This document shows positions 51,069 through 60,265 of a stretch of DNA of 64,000 nucleotides, piece after piece. The notes below the pieces were generated by a model. The model was not told the DNA's origin. It ran no database searches and saw only the letters and a list, made by a program, of their open reading frames with translations. The stretch is taken from contig NZ_MSYM01000013.1 of assembly GCF_001938565.1 (NCBI RefSeq), positions 683,496 through 747,495 of the forward strand. Direction: 5' to 3'. Each line of letters opens with the position of its first letter. The stretch's first letter is position 1. The position numbers were made by a program, and so were the translations under genes. This stretch comes from Rhodoferax antarcticus ANT.BR. GTDB taxonomy: Bacteria; Pseudomonadota; Gammaproteobacteria; Burkholderiales; Burkholderiaceae_C.

Positions 51069-53441
51069 ATGACTTTTCCTGTTGAATCTCAAAGTTCGCT
51101 TTTGCCGCTTACTCCGCGCTTTAGGGTTGAATTGGGCGCTGTGGAAGACGAGGATGCGCTCCAGTCGCCACCAGGCGACCCGCTGGAGGCGTTGAAGATT
51201 CTGGACGACGAGCAAGAGTGGTCGGCGTTCAGCCGACCAGATGCAACCCAGTCGGGGCGCTGGGAGTCCAATGTCATGATCGAAGGCATGCACTGTGCGG
51301 CTTGCGCATTGACCGTGGAAGACGCGCTCAAGAGCATTCCCGGTGTGGTCTCGGCCGATGTCAGCGCGGGCAGCCAGCGGGCTAAAGTGCTCTGGCAGGC
51401 GCAAGCAGTATTACCCTCACGCTGGATGCAGGCGGTGCGTGAGTCGGGCTATCGGGCGGTTCCGGCCAATGACGCTTTTGCCCGTGAAAGACGTCGGCTG
51501 GAGTCGCGCAAGGCGCTTTGGCGCCTGATGGTGGCAGGCCTGTGCATGATGCAGGTGATGATGTACGCCTTGCCGGCCTACATTGCCGACCCGGGCGATC
51601 TATCAGCCGAGATGGAGCATCTGCTGCGCTGGGCCTCATGGGTGCTGACATTGCCGGTGATTATTTTTTCCTGTAGCCCGTTTTTCAGCAACGCCTGGCG
51701 CGACATCGTGCATCGGCGCATCAGTATGGACTTGCCGGTGGCGCTGGGTATGTTGATCACTTTTGTCGTGAGCACCGCAGGTACATTCGATCCCGAAGGC
51801 ATTTTTGGCCGGGAGGTGTTTTTTGACTCGCTGACCATGTTTGTCTTCTTCCTGCTGGCCGGGCGCTGGTTTGAGTTGCGGCTGCGTGACCGCACTGCCG
51901 GCGCACTGGAAGTGTTGATGAACCGACTGCCCGACAGCATCGCGCGGCAAAAGGCTGACGGTGAATTTGAGCGAGTTCCTATTCGCCGACTTCAACCCGG
52001 TGATGTCATTCAAGTGCGCGCGGGAGAGGCTTTTCCTGCTGACGGCGTGGTGGTGCGTGGTCAGACCTCAGTTGACGAATCGCTGCTCACCGGTGAGTCT
52101 CGCCCGGTCGCGCGGGCCGAAGGCGATACGGTGATTTCCGGCAGCCACAACTTGGCTGCTGTGGTGCTGGCGCGGGTGGAGCGTGTCGGCAAGGAAACGC
52201 GCTTTGCCCAGATTGTTGATCTGATGGAGAGTGCTTCCACCAACAAACCGCACCTAGCGCGTCTGGCAGACACCATTGCCAAACCCTTTTTGATCGGTGT
52301 TCTGGTTGCTGCAAGCCTGGCCTGTTTGTATTGGTGGGACACCGACCCGGAGCGCGCCTTGATGGTGGCAGTGTCGGTGCTGATCGTGACCTGTCCTTGT
52401 GCCTTGTCGCTGGCAACGCCTGCCGCCATGTTGTCTGCTGCTGGCGCGCTGGCACAGAGGGGTATTTTGGTGCGCCGCCTCGACGCCTTTGAGTCCCTGG
52501 CGGCGGTGGACACGGTGGTGTTTGACAAGACGGGCACCCTGACGCGCGATGCCATGGTGTTGGGGCAGACGCAGGTGCGTGCCGGTATGGACGCAAGCCA
52601 GGCGCTTGCCATGGCTGCCTCGCTGGCGCAGAACTCCTTGCATCCGGCGTCCCGAGCCTTGTTGCTTGCAGCGCAGCAGCAGGGTGTTGTTGGGCAGTGG
52701 CTCGCCAGTCATATGCTTGAGGTGCCGGGGCGTGGATTGACGGCCACGCTGGCGCAAGCCACTGAGCCTGAGCAATCTTTTGAGATTCGGCTGGGTTCAG
52801 CAGAGCACTGCGGCGTGGCGCCCCGCGCCTCAGAGGTCTTGCAGGTCTATATGAGCGATGGCCAGCAATGGCTGGCGACTTTTGAATTGCAGGAAGCCAT
52901 TCGCCCGGATGCCCAGGCGACGATTGCTGCACTGAAAGAAGATGGGCTTGCTGTTCACCTGCTCTCCGGTGATGCCAGTGATGCTGCCCGGCAGGTTGCT
53001 GATGCGGTGGGCATCCAGGCCTTTCAGGGGCAATGTTCACCCCAAGACAAGCTCGATTTTTTGCGTCAGTCTCAGCTTGAAGGCCACAAGGTTGCCGTAG
53101 TGGGTGATGGCCTGAACGACGGGCCTATTCTGGCGGGAGCGCACGCCTCATTTGCCTTTGGCCAGGCGGTGCCGCTGGCACAAGCGCAGGCGGATTTTCT
53201 GGTCTCAGGCAGCAGACTGAGTGATGTGGCCTTGGCCATCAGCTTGTCCAGACGCACCTTGGCGGTGGTCAGGCAGAATCTGTGGTGGGCGGCGGGTTAC
53301 AACGCGATTTGCGTGCCGCTGGCTGTGGCAGGCATGTTGCCCGCCTGGCTTGCGGGTATTGGTATGGCCAGCAGTTCGCTGCTGGTGGTGGCTAACGCCC
53401 TTCGGCTGTCGCGCGCGCAGCCTCAGAACAAGGAAATTTGA
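51069..53441 (+). CDS. ccoI: Copper-exporting P1B-type ATPase CcoI (FixI)
   Basis: 790 residues; provides copper for CcoN assembly across the inner membrane. A ferredoxin-like HMA domain with GMHCAAC (C76, C79), N-terminal extension of 70 residues, eight membrane helices, the transport CPC (C442-C444 in TCPCALSLATPAAM), TGES, and phosphorylation D486 (DKTGTLT). Ends with GDGLNDGPILAGAH. Start ATG 51069. Overlaps ccoS by one base (TGATG). Position before ccoS-ccoN identifies it as CcoI rather than CopA. Confidence 0.94.
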   Translation: MTFPVESQSSLLPLTPRFRVELGAVEDEDALQSPPGDPLEALKILDDEQEWSAFSRPDATQSGRWESNVMIEGMHCAACALTVEDALKSIPGVVSADVSAGSQRAKVLWQAQAVLPSRWMQAVRESGYRAVPANDAFARERRRLESRKALWRLMVAGLCMMQVMMYALPAYIADPGDLSAEMEHLLRWASWVLTLPVIIFSCSPFFSNAWRDIVHRRISMDLPVALGMLITFVVSTAGTFDPEGIFGREVFFDSLTMFVFFLLAGRWFELRLRDRTAGALEVLMNRLPDSIARQKADGEFERVPIRRLQPGDVIQVRAGEAFPADGVVVRGQTSVDESLLTGESRPVARAEGDTVISGSHNLAAVVLARVERVGKETRFAQIVDLMESASTNKPHLARLADTIAKPFLIGVLVAASLACLYWWDTDPERALMVAVSVLIVTCPCALSLATPAAMLSAAGALAQRGILVRRLDAFESLAAVDTVVFDKTGTLTRDAMVLGQTQVRAGMDASQALAMAASLAQNSLHPASRALLLAAQQQGVVGQWLASHMLEVPGRGLTATLAQATEPEQSFEIRLGSAEHCGVAPRASEVLQVYMSDGQQWLATFELQEAIRPDAQATIAALKEDGLAVHLLSGDASDAARQVADAVGIQAFQGQCSPQDKLDFLRQSQLEGHKVAVVGDGLNDGPILAGAHASFAFGQAVPLAQAQADFLVSGSRLSDVALAISLSRRTLAVVRQNLWWAAGYNAICVPLAVAGMLPAWLAGIGMASSSLLVVANALRLSRAQPQNKEI

Positions 53442-53575
53442 TGGACATCATGTATTTACTGGTCCCGCTATCTGTCGGGCTGATCTTTTTCATCATTGGC
53501 GGCATTTGGTGGGCGATTTACCGGGGGCAATTTGACGATGTGGAAAAAGAAGGCGAGAGAATACTTAAAGATTGA
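53441..53575 (+). CDS. ccoS: cbb3 oxidase maturation protein CcoS
   Basis: 44-residue single-helix membrane protein: MDIMYLLVPLSVGLIFFIIG then a GGIWWAIYRGQFDDVEKEGERI tail. The WWA...GQFDD signature is CcoS. The start ATG is shared with the ccoI stop (TGATG, 53439-53443). Needed for cofactor insertion into cbb3 oxidase in other bacteria. Confidence 0.93.
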   Translation: MDIMYLLVPLSVGLIFFIIGGIWWAIYRGQFDDVEKEGERILKD

Positions 53576-53594
53576 AGGGGAAATTAAGCCATAA

Positions 53595-53608
53595 TTGACC
53601 TGTGTCAA
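53595..53608 (+). promoter_or_regulatory. FNR box before ccoN
   Basis: ttgacctgtgtcaa is a symmetric TTGAC-N4-GTCAA site 57 bases before the ccoN ATG, a spacing compatible with class II activation. Confidence 0.75.
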
Positions 53609-53664
53609 ATCGAGGACGCAGGTCAACCAGGACACTTTGCGTCTCAAATATAGAAGAGGTAAAT

Positions 53665-55101
53665 ATGGCATACGCAAATTCGCTGGCGACGACGTACAAC
53701 GATAAAGTTGTACGGCAGTTCGCCATCATGACCGTGGTTTGGGGTGTTGTGGGCATGCTCGTTGGCGTGTTCATTGCGGCACAACTTGCCTGGCCGGAGC
53801 TTAATTTCGGGATTGAGTACCTGTCTTTTGGACGATTGCGCCCGTTGCACACCAACGCGGTTATTTTTGCGTTTGGTGGCTGTGGCTTGATCGGAACATC
53901 GTTTTATGTTGTTCAGCGGACCTGCCAGGTTCGTCTTTTTGGTGACAAATTGGCAGCCTTTGTTTTTTGGGGCTGGCAAATTGTCATTGTTGGTGCGGCC
54001 ATTTCCTTGCCTTTGGGTTTCACGCAAAGCAAAGAGTACGCTGAACTCGAATGGCCCATCGATCTGCTGATCACCGCCGTCTGGGTCGCTTACGCGGTTG
54101 TCTTTTTTGGCACCATTGGTACTCGTAAAGTAAAGCACATTTACGTGGCTAACTGGTTTTATGGCTCATTTGTGCTGGCGATTGCCTTGCTGCACATCTT
54201 CAATAATCTCTCCATTCCTGTTGGCATGATGAAATCCTACTCTGCCTACGCAGGTGTGCAGGATGCCATGGTCCAGTGGTGGTACGGTCACAACGCTGTG
54301 GGTTTTTTCCTAACGGCTGGCTTCTTGGGCATGATGTATTACTTCATCCCCAAGCAGGCGCAACGCCCGGTTTACTCTTATCGCCTGTCCATAGTTCACT
54401 TTTGGGCACTGATTTTCACTTACATGTGGGCAGGCCCGCACCACTTGCACTACACCGCGCTGCCTGACTGGACCCAATCTGTCGGTATGGTGTTCTCCCT
54501 GATTCTTCTGGCGCCCAGTTGGGGTGGCATGATCAACGGCATCATGACGCTGTCTGGTGCGTGGCACAAATTGCGTGACGACCCGATCTTGCGTTTCCTG
54601 ATCGTGTCACTGTCGTTCTACGGTATGTCCACCTTTGAAGGTCCGATGATGGCCATCAAAACGGTCAATGCTTTGTCGCACTACACAGACTGGACCATCG
54701 GTCACGTTCACTCCGGTGCCTTGGGATGGGTGGGCATGGTGACGATTGGCTCCATGTATTACCTGATTCCCAAGCTTTTCGGCCAAAAGCAGATGCACAG
54801 CGTCAAAGCGATTGAAGTTCACTTCTATATTGCCACGATAGGTATCGTTTTGTACATCGCTGCACTGTGGATTGCTGGTGTGATGCAGGGCCTGATGTGG
54901 CGCTCCATCAACGCCGACGGCACCCTGACCTATACCTTTGTGGAATCGGTCAAGGCCAGCTTTCCGTTCTATGTTTTGCGTCTGTTGGGTGGGTCCATGT
55001 ATCTCACCGGCATGATCATCATGCTCTGGAATACCTACAAAACGGCGACAAGTGGTCGTTCAGTGACGGTGCCCATTCCGGCTGCTTTGGCTCACGCCTG
55101 A
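53665..55101 (+). CDS. ccoN: cbb3-type cytochrome c oxidase subunit I
   Basis: 478-residue, 12-helix catalytic subunit. Haem/copper ligands are visible in [52 protein letters not shown] and [24 protein letters not shown] 53665 with an agaggt ribosome site is chosen over a 21-codon longer frame which would overlap the FNR box. First gene of ccoNOQP. Confidence 0.97.
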   Translation: MAYANSLATTYNDKVVRQFAIMTVVWGVVGMLVGVFIAAQLAWPELNFGIEYLSFGRLRPLHTNAVIFAFGGCGLIGTSFYVVQRTCQVRLFGDKLAAFVFWGWQIVIVGAAISLPLGFTQSKEYAELEWPIDLLITAVWVAYAVVFFGTIGTRKVKHIYVANWFYGSFVLAIALLHIFNNLSIPVGMMKSYSAYAGVQDAMVQWWYGHNAVGFFLTAGFLGMMYYFIPKQAQRPVYSYRLSIVHFWALIFTYMWAGPHHLHYTALPDWTQSVGMVFSLILLAPSWGGMINGIMTLSGAWHKLRDDPILRFLIVSLSFYGMSTFEGPMMAIKTVNALSHYTDWTIGHVHSGALGWVGMVTIGSMYYLIPKLFGQKQMHSVKAIEVHFYIATIGIVLYIAALWIAGVMQGLMWRSINADGTLTYTFVESVKASFPFYVLRLLGGSMYLTGMIIMLWNTYKTATSGRSVTVPIPAALAHA

Positions 55102-55112
55102 GGTAAAACAAC

Positions 55113-55736
55113 ATGTCAAATACAAAATCAAGCGGTTTTTCGCACACGGCCATCGAAACAAACAATGGGTTAATGATTGTTTTGATGTTGATTGTCTTGT
55201 CCATCGGTGGTTTGCTGGAAATTGTTCCGCTGTTTTTCCAGAAATCCACCACCCAACCCGTCGCTGGCCTGAAACCTTACCCGGCGCTGGAACTGGCTGG
55301 TCGGGATATTTACCAACGCGAAGGTTGCTACAACTGCCACTCACAAATGATTCGGCCCTTCCGTGCTGAAACTTTGCGCTATGGTCACTATTCTTTGGCT
55401 GGTGAGTTTGTCTACGATCACCCATTCCAATGGGGTAGCAAGCGCACCGGTCCTGACTTGCACCGTATTGGCGGCAAGTACAGTGACCAGTGGCAAATCA
55501 CCCACCTGCTAAATCCGCGTGATCTGGTGCCTGAGTCGATCATGCCCGCGTACCCTTGGTTGGCCACGGCGACGGTGAATGGAGCGAAGCTCGGGGCCCA
55601 TATGAAAGGTCTTCGCACTGTAGGTGTTCCCTACACGGATGCTGACATTGCCGGTGCCGCCGAGGCTGTCGAGGGTAAAACCGAGATGGAGGCAATGGTC
55701 GCCTACCTTCAGGGTTTGGGTCATCTCGTTAAATAA
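55113..55736 (+). CDS. ccoO: cbb3-type cytochrome c oxidase subunit II (mono-haem)
   Basis: 207 residues. One N-terminal membrane anchor (about 19-40) and a periplasmic haem c domain with [12 protein letters not shown] (C72, C75, H76); axial Met probably in [11 protein letters not shown]. Eleven bases after ccoN. Confidence 0.97.
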   Translation: MSNTKSSGFSHTAIETNNGLMIVLMLIVLSIGGLLEIVPLFFQKSTTQPVAGLKPYPALELAGRDIYQREGCYNCHSQMIRPFRAETLRYGHYSLAGEFVYDHPFQWGSKRTGPDLHRIGGKYSDQWQITHLLNPRDLVPESIMPAYPWLATATVNGAKLGAHMKGLRTVGVPYTDADIAGAAEAVEGKTEMEAMVAYLQGLGHLVK

Positions 55737-55750
55737 ATAGAGTTACGCTG

Positions 55751-55936
55751 ATGGAATTCGATATCAACACGGGTAGAGCTCTTGTGACGCTCATGGGGCT
55801 GATCACCTTTGTTGGCTTTGTCGTGTGGGTGTATTCCAAGAAAAATTCCGCTGATTTTGACGAGGCAGCCAAGCTGCCTTTTGATGAGGACGATGAGGAC
55901 TCATCCGACAACCGAGAAGGATCAAAAAATGAGTGA
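55751..55936 (+). CDS. ccoQ: cbb3-type oxidase subunit CcoQ
   Basis: 61 residues. One membrane helix (ALVTLMGLITFVGFVVWVYSKKN) and an acidic tail (DFDEAAKLPFDEDDEDSSD), typical of CcoQ/FixQ. Overlaps ccoP by eight bases. Confidence 0.9.
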   Translation: MEFDINTGRALVTLMGLITFVGFVVWVYSKKNSADFDEAAKLPFDEDDEDSSDNREGSKNE

Positions 55937-56831
55937 TTTTGTAAGTGACTTCTGGAACTTCTACGTCTCCGGAATCGTTATCCTGAGTATCTTGGCGTGT
56001 TTGCTCTTGTTGATTTTCACTGGCAGGGCTCATGCCGTGACAGCTGAGGACAACACAACTGGGCACGTCTGGGACGGTGATTTGCGTGAAATGAACAACC
56101 CACTGCCCAGGTGGTGGAGTTATTTGTTTGTAATTACGGTGGTATTCTCTTTTGCATATCTCGCTTTGTACCCCGGCCTTGGCAGTTACCCTGGTCTTTT
56201 GGGTTGGACGTCAAGTGGTTTACACGCAGCAGAAGTCAAGGAGGGTGACGAAGCAATTGCCCCCGTATATGCGCGTTTTGCAAATATGTCGTACGAAGAC
56301 ATTGCTAAGGATACAAAAGCCATGGCAATCGGTGAGCGCCTTTACAGTAACAACTGCGCTCAGTGCCATGCGTCTGATGCGCAAGGAAACAAAGGCTTTC
56401 CCAACCTGACGGATAAAGACTGGCTGCATGGTGGTGTTCCCGAGAACATTACCCAGACCATCGTCGAAGGCCGCATCGGTAACATGCCTCCCATGGCAGC
56501 TGCAGTTGGCACGGAACAAGACGTCAAGAACGTGGCGCAATACGTGCTGAGCTTGTCAGGTAGTCCGCATGACGCCGACCGGGCAGCGTTGGGTAAGGAA
56601 AAATTTGCTGTATGCGCGGCTTGCCATGGTGAAGACGGCAAGGGCATGCAGGTTTTGGGCTCAGCGAATCTGACCGACGGCATCTGGTTGCATGGCTACG
56701 GTGAAAAAGCGATCGTTGACATGGTCAACAACGGCATGCAAAACGTGATGCCTCCGCAAGGCAAACTATTAACTGAACCACAGATTAAAGTGTTAACCGC
56801 CTATATTTGGGGTCTTTCCAATAAGAGCTAA
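55929..56831 (+). CDS. ccoP: cbb3-type oxidase di-haem subunit III
   Basis: 300 residues. Two N-terminal membrane segments (about 12-32, 62-80) joined by VWDGDLREMNNPLPRWW, then two cytochrome c domains: CAQCH (C143, C146, H147) and CAACH (C229, C232, H233). ATG 55929 follows the family start MSDFVSDFWNFYV; the longer frame from 55809 covers ccoQ and is rejected. Confidence 0.97.
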   Translation: MSDFVSDFWNFYVSGIVILSILACLLLLIFTGRAHAVTAEDNTTGHVWDGDLREMNNPLPRWWSYLFVITVVFSFAYLALYPGLGSYPGLLGWTSSGLHAAEVKEGDEAIAPVYARFANMSYEDIAKDTKAMAIGERLYSNNCAQCHASDAQGNKGFPNLTDKDWLHGGVPENITQTIVEGRIGNMPPMAAAVGTEQDVKNVAQYVLSLSGSPHDADRAALGKEKFAVCAACHGEDGKGMQVLGSANLTDGIWLHGYGEKAIVDMVNNGMQNVMPPQGKLLTEPQIKVLTAYIWGLSNKS

Positions 56832-56941
56832 GCCAAGGCCACCCAAGCCAAATCAGTGCACTAAATGAAACTTGTTGGTTTCCCTGTTTTCCCGTTCAAG
56901 CCCCTGCGCGTTAGGCGGTGCTGTGAACAGAAAGGTAGTCT

Positions 56942-57223
56942 GTGAGTAACAATTCCGTATTGGATGACAAGCCGTGGTGGACGTATGGCCACCTGTGGTT
57001 GGTGATCAGTGGGCCGATGAGTGTGGTGCTGGCTTGTTTGGTCACGTTTTACTTCATCGCGAACAGTCCGAACCAGATCATTACCGGTCAGGATATCGAG
57101 ATTGAAAACGTGAAAAACGGCCAGATGATCGAAGGCCGTGACGCCCCTGCGGTGATGGCCCGAAACCATGCCGCTACAGGTGCAGTTCCAGCGCCTAAAA
57201 CGGCGCCTGACGCACCGAAATAA
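56942..57223 (+). CDS. FixH/CcoH-like protein
   Basis: 93 residues from GTG 56942: DDKPWWTYGHLWLVISGPMSVVLACLVTFYFIA gives one membrane helix with the WW/PM pattern of the FixH-like proteins at the end of cco clusters, then a periplasmic tail rich in Ala/Pro. Likely a late assembly factor of cbb3. Convergent with fnr, with only five bases between stops. No ccoG gene lies between ccoP and this gene, the usual place; the 110-base gap holds nothing. Confidence 0.75.
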   Translation: MSNNSVLDDKPWWTYGHLWLVISGPMSVVLACLVTFYFIANSPNQIITGQDIEIENVKNGQMIEGRDAPAVMARNHAATGAVPAPKTAPDAPK

Positions 57224-57228
57224 TCTGG

Positions 57229-57939
57229 TTATTTTGGGTTGACGATATCTTGCAGCGCCTGGGTGTTCAAAATGTGCACATGGCGTTGCTTGACGGCAAC
57301 GATGCCTTCATCGACGAATTTGGAAAATGTTCGGCTGATTGTTTCCAGTTTGAGCCCCAGGTAGCTACCGATTTCTTCTCGTGTCATGCGCAAGACGAGT
57401 TCAGAAGGGGAAAATCCGCGCGAATGCAGCCGTTGTGCCAAATTCAGCAGGAAGGCGGCCAGCCGCTCCTCAGCACGCATGCTGCCCAGTAGCAGCATCA
57501 CGCCGTGTTCACGCACGATTTCACGGCTCATGATCTTGTGGACATGGCGTTGAAGCGCATTGACTTCGCGTGACAGCGATTCAATGTCTGCAAACGGCAT
57601 GGCGCAAATCTCTGCGTCCTCCAAGGCAATGGCATCGCAGCTGTGGTGGTCATTGACGATGCCGTCCATGCCAATGATCTCACCCGCCATTTGAAAGCCG
57701 GTGACTTGATCGCGCCCGTCTTCTGAGGTAATGCAGGTTTTGAAGAAACCAGTGCGGATGGCGTAGAGATTTGTGAACGTTTCGCCGTTGTGAAAAAGCG
57801 TTTCACCGCGCTTGACCTTGCGCCTGGAACCAATCATCACATCGATGCGATGGAGCTCTTCCTGATTCAGGCCAATGGGCATACAGAGCTCGCGCATGTT
57901 GCAGTTGGCGCAGGCGATTTTGATGGTCTCATGATTCAT
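57229..57939 (-). CDS. fnr: Oxygen-sensing regulator Fnr
   Basis: 236-residue CRP/FNR-family activator. [4Fe-4S] ligands C10, C13, C19 (ACANCNMRELC) and C101 (HHSCDAI), a cNMP-like beta roll, and C-terminal HTH MTREEIGSYLGLKLETISRTFSKF with the E..SR contacts to TTGAT. ATG 57939 is chosen over a 10-codon extension because it starts just before the Cys cluster. Probably autoregulated via the box at 57973-57986. Confidence 0.95.
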   Translation of the reverse strand: MNHETIKIACANCNMRELCMPIGLNQEELHRIDVMIGSRRKVKRGETLFHNGETFTNLYAIRTGFFKTCITSEDGRDQVTGFQMAGEIIGMDGIVNDHHSCDAIALEDAEICAMPFADIESLSREVNALQRHVHKIMSREIVREHGVMLLLGSMRAEERLAAFLLNLAQRLHSRGFSPSELVLRMTREEIGSYLGLKLETISRTFSKFVDEGIVAVKQRHVHILNTQALQDIVNPK

Positions 57940-57972
57940 GGGCTGGATTCTGACACTGTTCTTTAACAAAGG

Positions 57973-57986
57973 CTGACAAATGTCAA
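57973..57986 (-). promoter_or_regulatory. FNR-like box in the fnr promoter
   Basis: Minus strand ttgacatttgtcag, one base off the TTGAC-N4-GTCAA palindrome, 34 bases upstream of the fnr start. At this position it would repress or autoregulate. Confidence 0.55.
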
Positions 57987-58015
57987 TTCGCCCTTATCCG
58001 CGTTCTCCCGCTTGA

Positions 58016-58029
58016 TTGATCAAGATCAA
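58016..58029 (+). promoter_or_regulatory. Perfect FNR box before hemN
   Basis: ttgatcaagatcaa equals TTGAT-N4-ATCAA exactly, 52 bases upstream of the hemN ATG. Confidence 0.85.
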
Positions 58030-58081
58030 AAATAGAACAGGCGCAGATGGCACATTTAGGTGGTCTGAAAAAGGAATTCAC

Positions 58082-59479
58082 ATGATCGAGTGCGCCGCCG
58101 AACCAATCTCTGAAGCTTTGATCCGTCAATACGATGTTGCAGGACCAAGGTACACCTCTTATCCCACTGCCGACCGGTTTGTCGAAGCCTTTACCGCGCA
58201 GGACTATGCTCTAGCGCTGGAGCAACGGCGCTCTGGCGCAGCTGCGTTGGCTTTGCCGCTGTCGCTGTACGTGCACATCCCGTTTTGCGAGTCGCTGTGC
58301 TACTACTGCGCTTGCAACAAGATCATCACCAAGCACCATGACCGTTCTGCGGCCTACCTGCGTTATTTAAGCCGTGAGGTCGATTTGCACACCAAGCACA
58401 TGGGTGTGGGCCAACCCGTTTCGCAGTTGCATTTGGGTGGTGGATCTCCCACCTTCCTGTCCGATGCTGAATTGCGTGATTTGATGGGTCTGCTGCGGCG
58501 CAATTTCAAATTGGTGCCCGGCGGCGAATATTCCATCGAGATTGATCCACGCACCATCGACGTCCAGCGACTTGATGTGCTGGCCGAGCTGGGGTTCAAC
58601 CGTTTGAGCTTTGGTATTCAGGATTTTGATCCTGCAGTACAAAAAGCGGTGCATCGGGTCCAGCCGGCTGAGCAAGTGTTCGAACTGGTGGCCGCAGCGC
58701 GTGCGCGCGGCTTCGAGTCAGTCAATGCTGACCTGATCTACGGCCTGCCGGAACAAACGCCAGAGTCGTTTGACCGCACGCTGGCGCAAATTGTGGAACT
58801 CAAACCAGAGCGTATAGCGTTGTACGCCTATGCGCACTTGCCGGAGCGCTTCAAGCCGCAGCGCCGTATTTCGTCGGTTGAAATTCCAACGGCTGCCGCC
58901 AAGGTGTCGATGCTGGCGCGTTCTATGGCGGCTTTCATGGCGGCTGGTTACGTCTACATCGGCATGGATCACTTTGCCTTGCCGAATGACTCACTGGCCG
59001 TGGCCAAGCGTCAGGGTCGTTTGCATCGCAATTTTCAGGGTTACAGCACACAGCCTGATTGCGACATGATTGGCCTGGGCGTATCGTCCATTGGCCGCGT
59101 GGGCGCCACCTACAGCCAGAACGCCAAGACGCTGGAGGAGTACTACGATTTTCTGGACCAAGGTCAGTTTCCGATTGTTCGCGGCTTGGCGCTGTCGCGC
59201 GACGATCTGGTTCGCCGTGCCTGCATCATGGCGCTGATGTGCCAAGGCCGTTTGTCTTACGAGTCCATCGAGTTGGCCTATCTGGTGAACTTCAAGCAGT
59301 ATTTCGCCAAGGAACTTAAAGCCCTGGCGGCTCAGGAAGAGCAGGGCTTGGTGGTGCTCGAGGATTCCGGTATTCAGGTGACTGAAAAAGGCTGGTTCTT
59401 TGTCCGGGCGGTTGCGATGCTGTTTGACCACTACCTGCAAACTGACCGTACCCGCACCAAGTTTTCCAAGATCCTTTAG
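58082..59479 (+). CDS. hemN: Oxygen-independent coproporphyrinogen III dehydrogenase
   Basis: 465-residue radical-SAM enzyme making protoporphyrinogen IX without oxygen. The cluster motif CESLCYYCACNK (C-x3-C-x2-C) is present, followed by LHLGGGSPTFLS, EIDPRTID, LSFGIQDFD and DLIYGLPEQTP. ATG 58082 is used; the upstream TTG 58016 falls inside the FNR box and is rejected. Ten bases before the TauE-like gene, so probably co-transcribed and FNR-controlled. Confidence 0.96.
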   Translation: MIECAAEPISEALIRQYDVAGPRYTSYPTADRFVEAFTAQDYALALEQRRSGAAALALPLSLYVHIPFCESLCYYCACNKIITKHHDRSAAYLRYLSREVDLHTKHMGVGQPVSQLHLGGGSPTFLSDAELRDLMGLLRRNFKLVPGGEYSIEIDPRTIDVQRLDVLAELGFNRLSFGIQDFDPAVQKAVHRVQPAEQVFELVAAARARGFESVNADLIYGLPEQTPESFDRTLAQIVELKPERIALYAYAHLPERFKPQRRISSVEIPTAAAKVSMLARSMAAFMAAGYVYIGMDHFALPNDSLAVAKRQGRLHRNFQGYSTQPDCDMIGLGVSSIGRVGATYSQNAKTLEEYYDFLDQGQFPIVRGLALSRDDLVRRACIMALMCQGRLSYESIELAYLVNFKQYFAKELKALAAQEEQGLVVLEDSGIQVTEKGWFFVRAVAMLFDHYLQTDRTRTKFSKIL

Positions 59480-59488
59480 TCTGCGTGG

Positions 59489-60166
59489 ATGCAGACCACC
59501 CTTGCCACCACCGCCTTGCTGATGGGGTTGGCGGGTGGACCGCATTGCATCGCCATGTGCGGCGCTGCCTGCGCGGGTATTGGGCAAGCGGCAGGCGATC
59601 GGCGCGCGTCGGCCATGTGGCTGTTTCAGGCAGGCCGAGTTTTGGGGTATTCGGCCATGGGGGCATTGGCAGCCGCCTCCATGCAGGCGCTTGGCTGGAT
59701 GACGGTGCAAAGCGCGGCGCTCAGGCCGGTCTGGACAATGTTCCATGTGGCGGTTTTGGTGATGGGCTTGGTGCTCATGTTCAACGCCCAGCAGCCGATC
59801 TGGCTCGAGCAAGCGGGTAAAAAACTCTGGGGTATCGCGCGCAACTTGGTCGTCAGGCGCGGCCTGTCGGGCACGCTGATGCTTGGCATGGTGTGGACTT
59901 TTTTGCCATGTGGACTGCTCTATTCGGCGCTGCTGGTGGCAGGTTTGACCGGGCGCGCTGTTGACGGTGCGCTAGTCATGGGGCTGTTTGCGTTGGGCAC
60001 CAGTGTCTCGATGATGCTCGGACCCTGGTTGTGGCTGCGGTTTGGTAGCAACAGCAATGGTGATTGGGGCGTTAGGCTGGCGGGCTTGGCCTTGGCAGCC
60101 AGTGCGGGCTGGGCTTTGTGGATGGCCTACGCGCACGACCAGGCGCCCTGGTGCTCGCCGATCTGA
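59489..60166 (+). CDS. TauE/SafE or DsbD-like membrane protein near cbb3 genes
   Basis: 225 residues, about six hydrophobic helices. GLAGGPHCIAMCGAACAG and WTFLPCGLLYSALLVAG are the paired Cys motifs of the DsbD_2/sulfite-exporter-like family found beside cco and fix genes, where a role in copper or thiol transfer for cbb3 assembly is suspected. Ten bases after hemN. Function is inferred from family and context. Confidence 0.8.
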   Translation: MQTTLATTALLMGLAGGPHCIAMCGAACAGIGQAAGDRRASAMWLFQAGRVLGYSAMGALAAASMQALGWMTVQSAALRPVWTMFHVAVLVMGLVLMFNAQQPIWLEQAGKKLWGIARNLVVRRGLSGTLMLGMVWTFLPCGLLYSALLVAGLTGRAVDGALVMGLFALGTSVSMMLGPWLWLRFGSNSNGDWGVRLAGLALAASAGWALWMAYAHDQAPWCSPI

Positions 60167-60265
60167 CGGCTAATTTTTTCGGCCAGCGTGGCGCCAGCCG
60201 CAGCGGCACTTTCCGTTAAAACGCAGCCCTAAATTCAGCCTGACCCGGCTGGGATAATCAGCCGC

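Noticed and set aside
56832-56941. Remnant of ccoG between ccoP and the FixH-like gene
   Set aside because: The 110 bases were read in all forward frames and show no CcoG motif (no ferredoxin-type Cys cluster).
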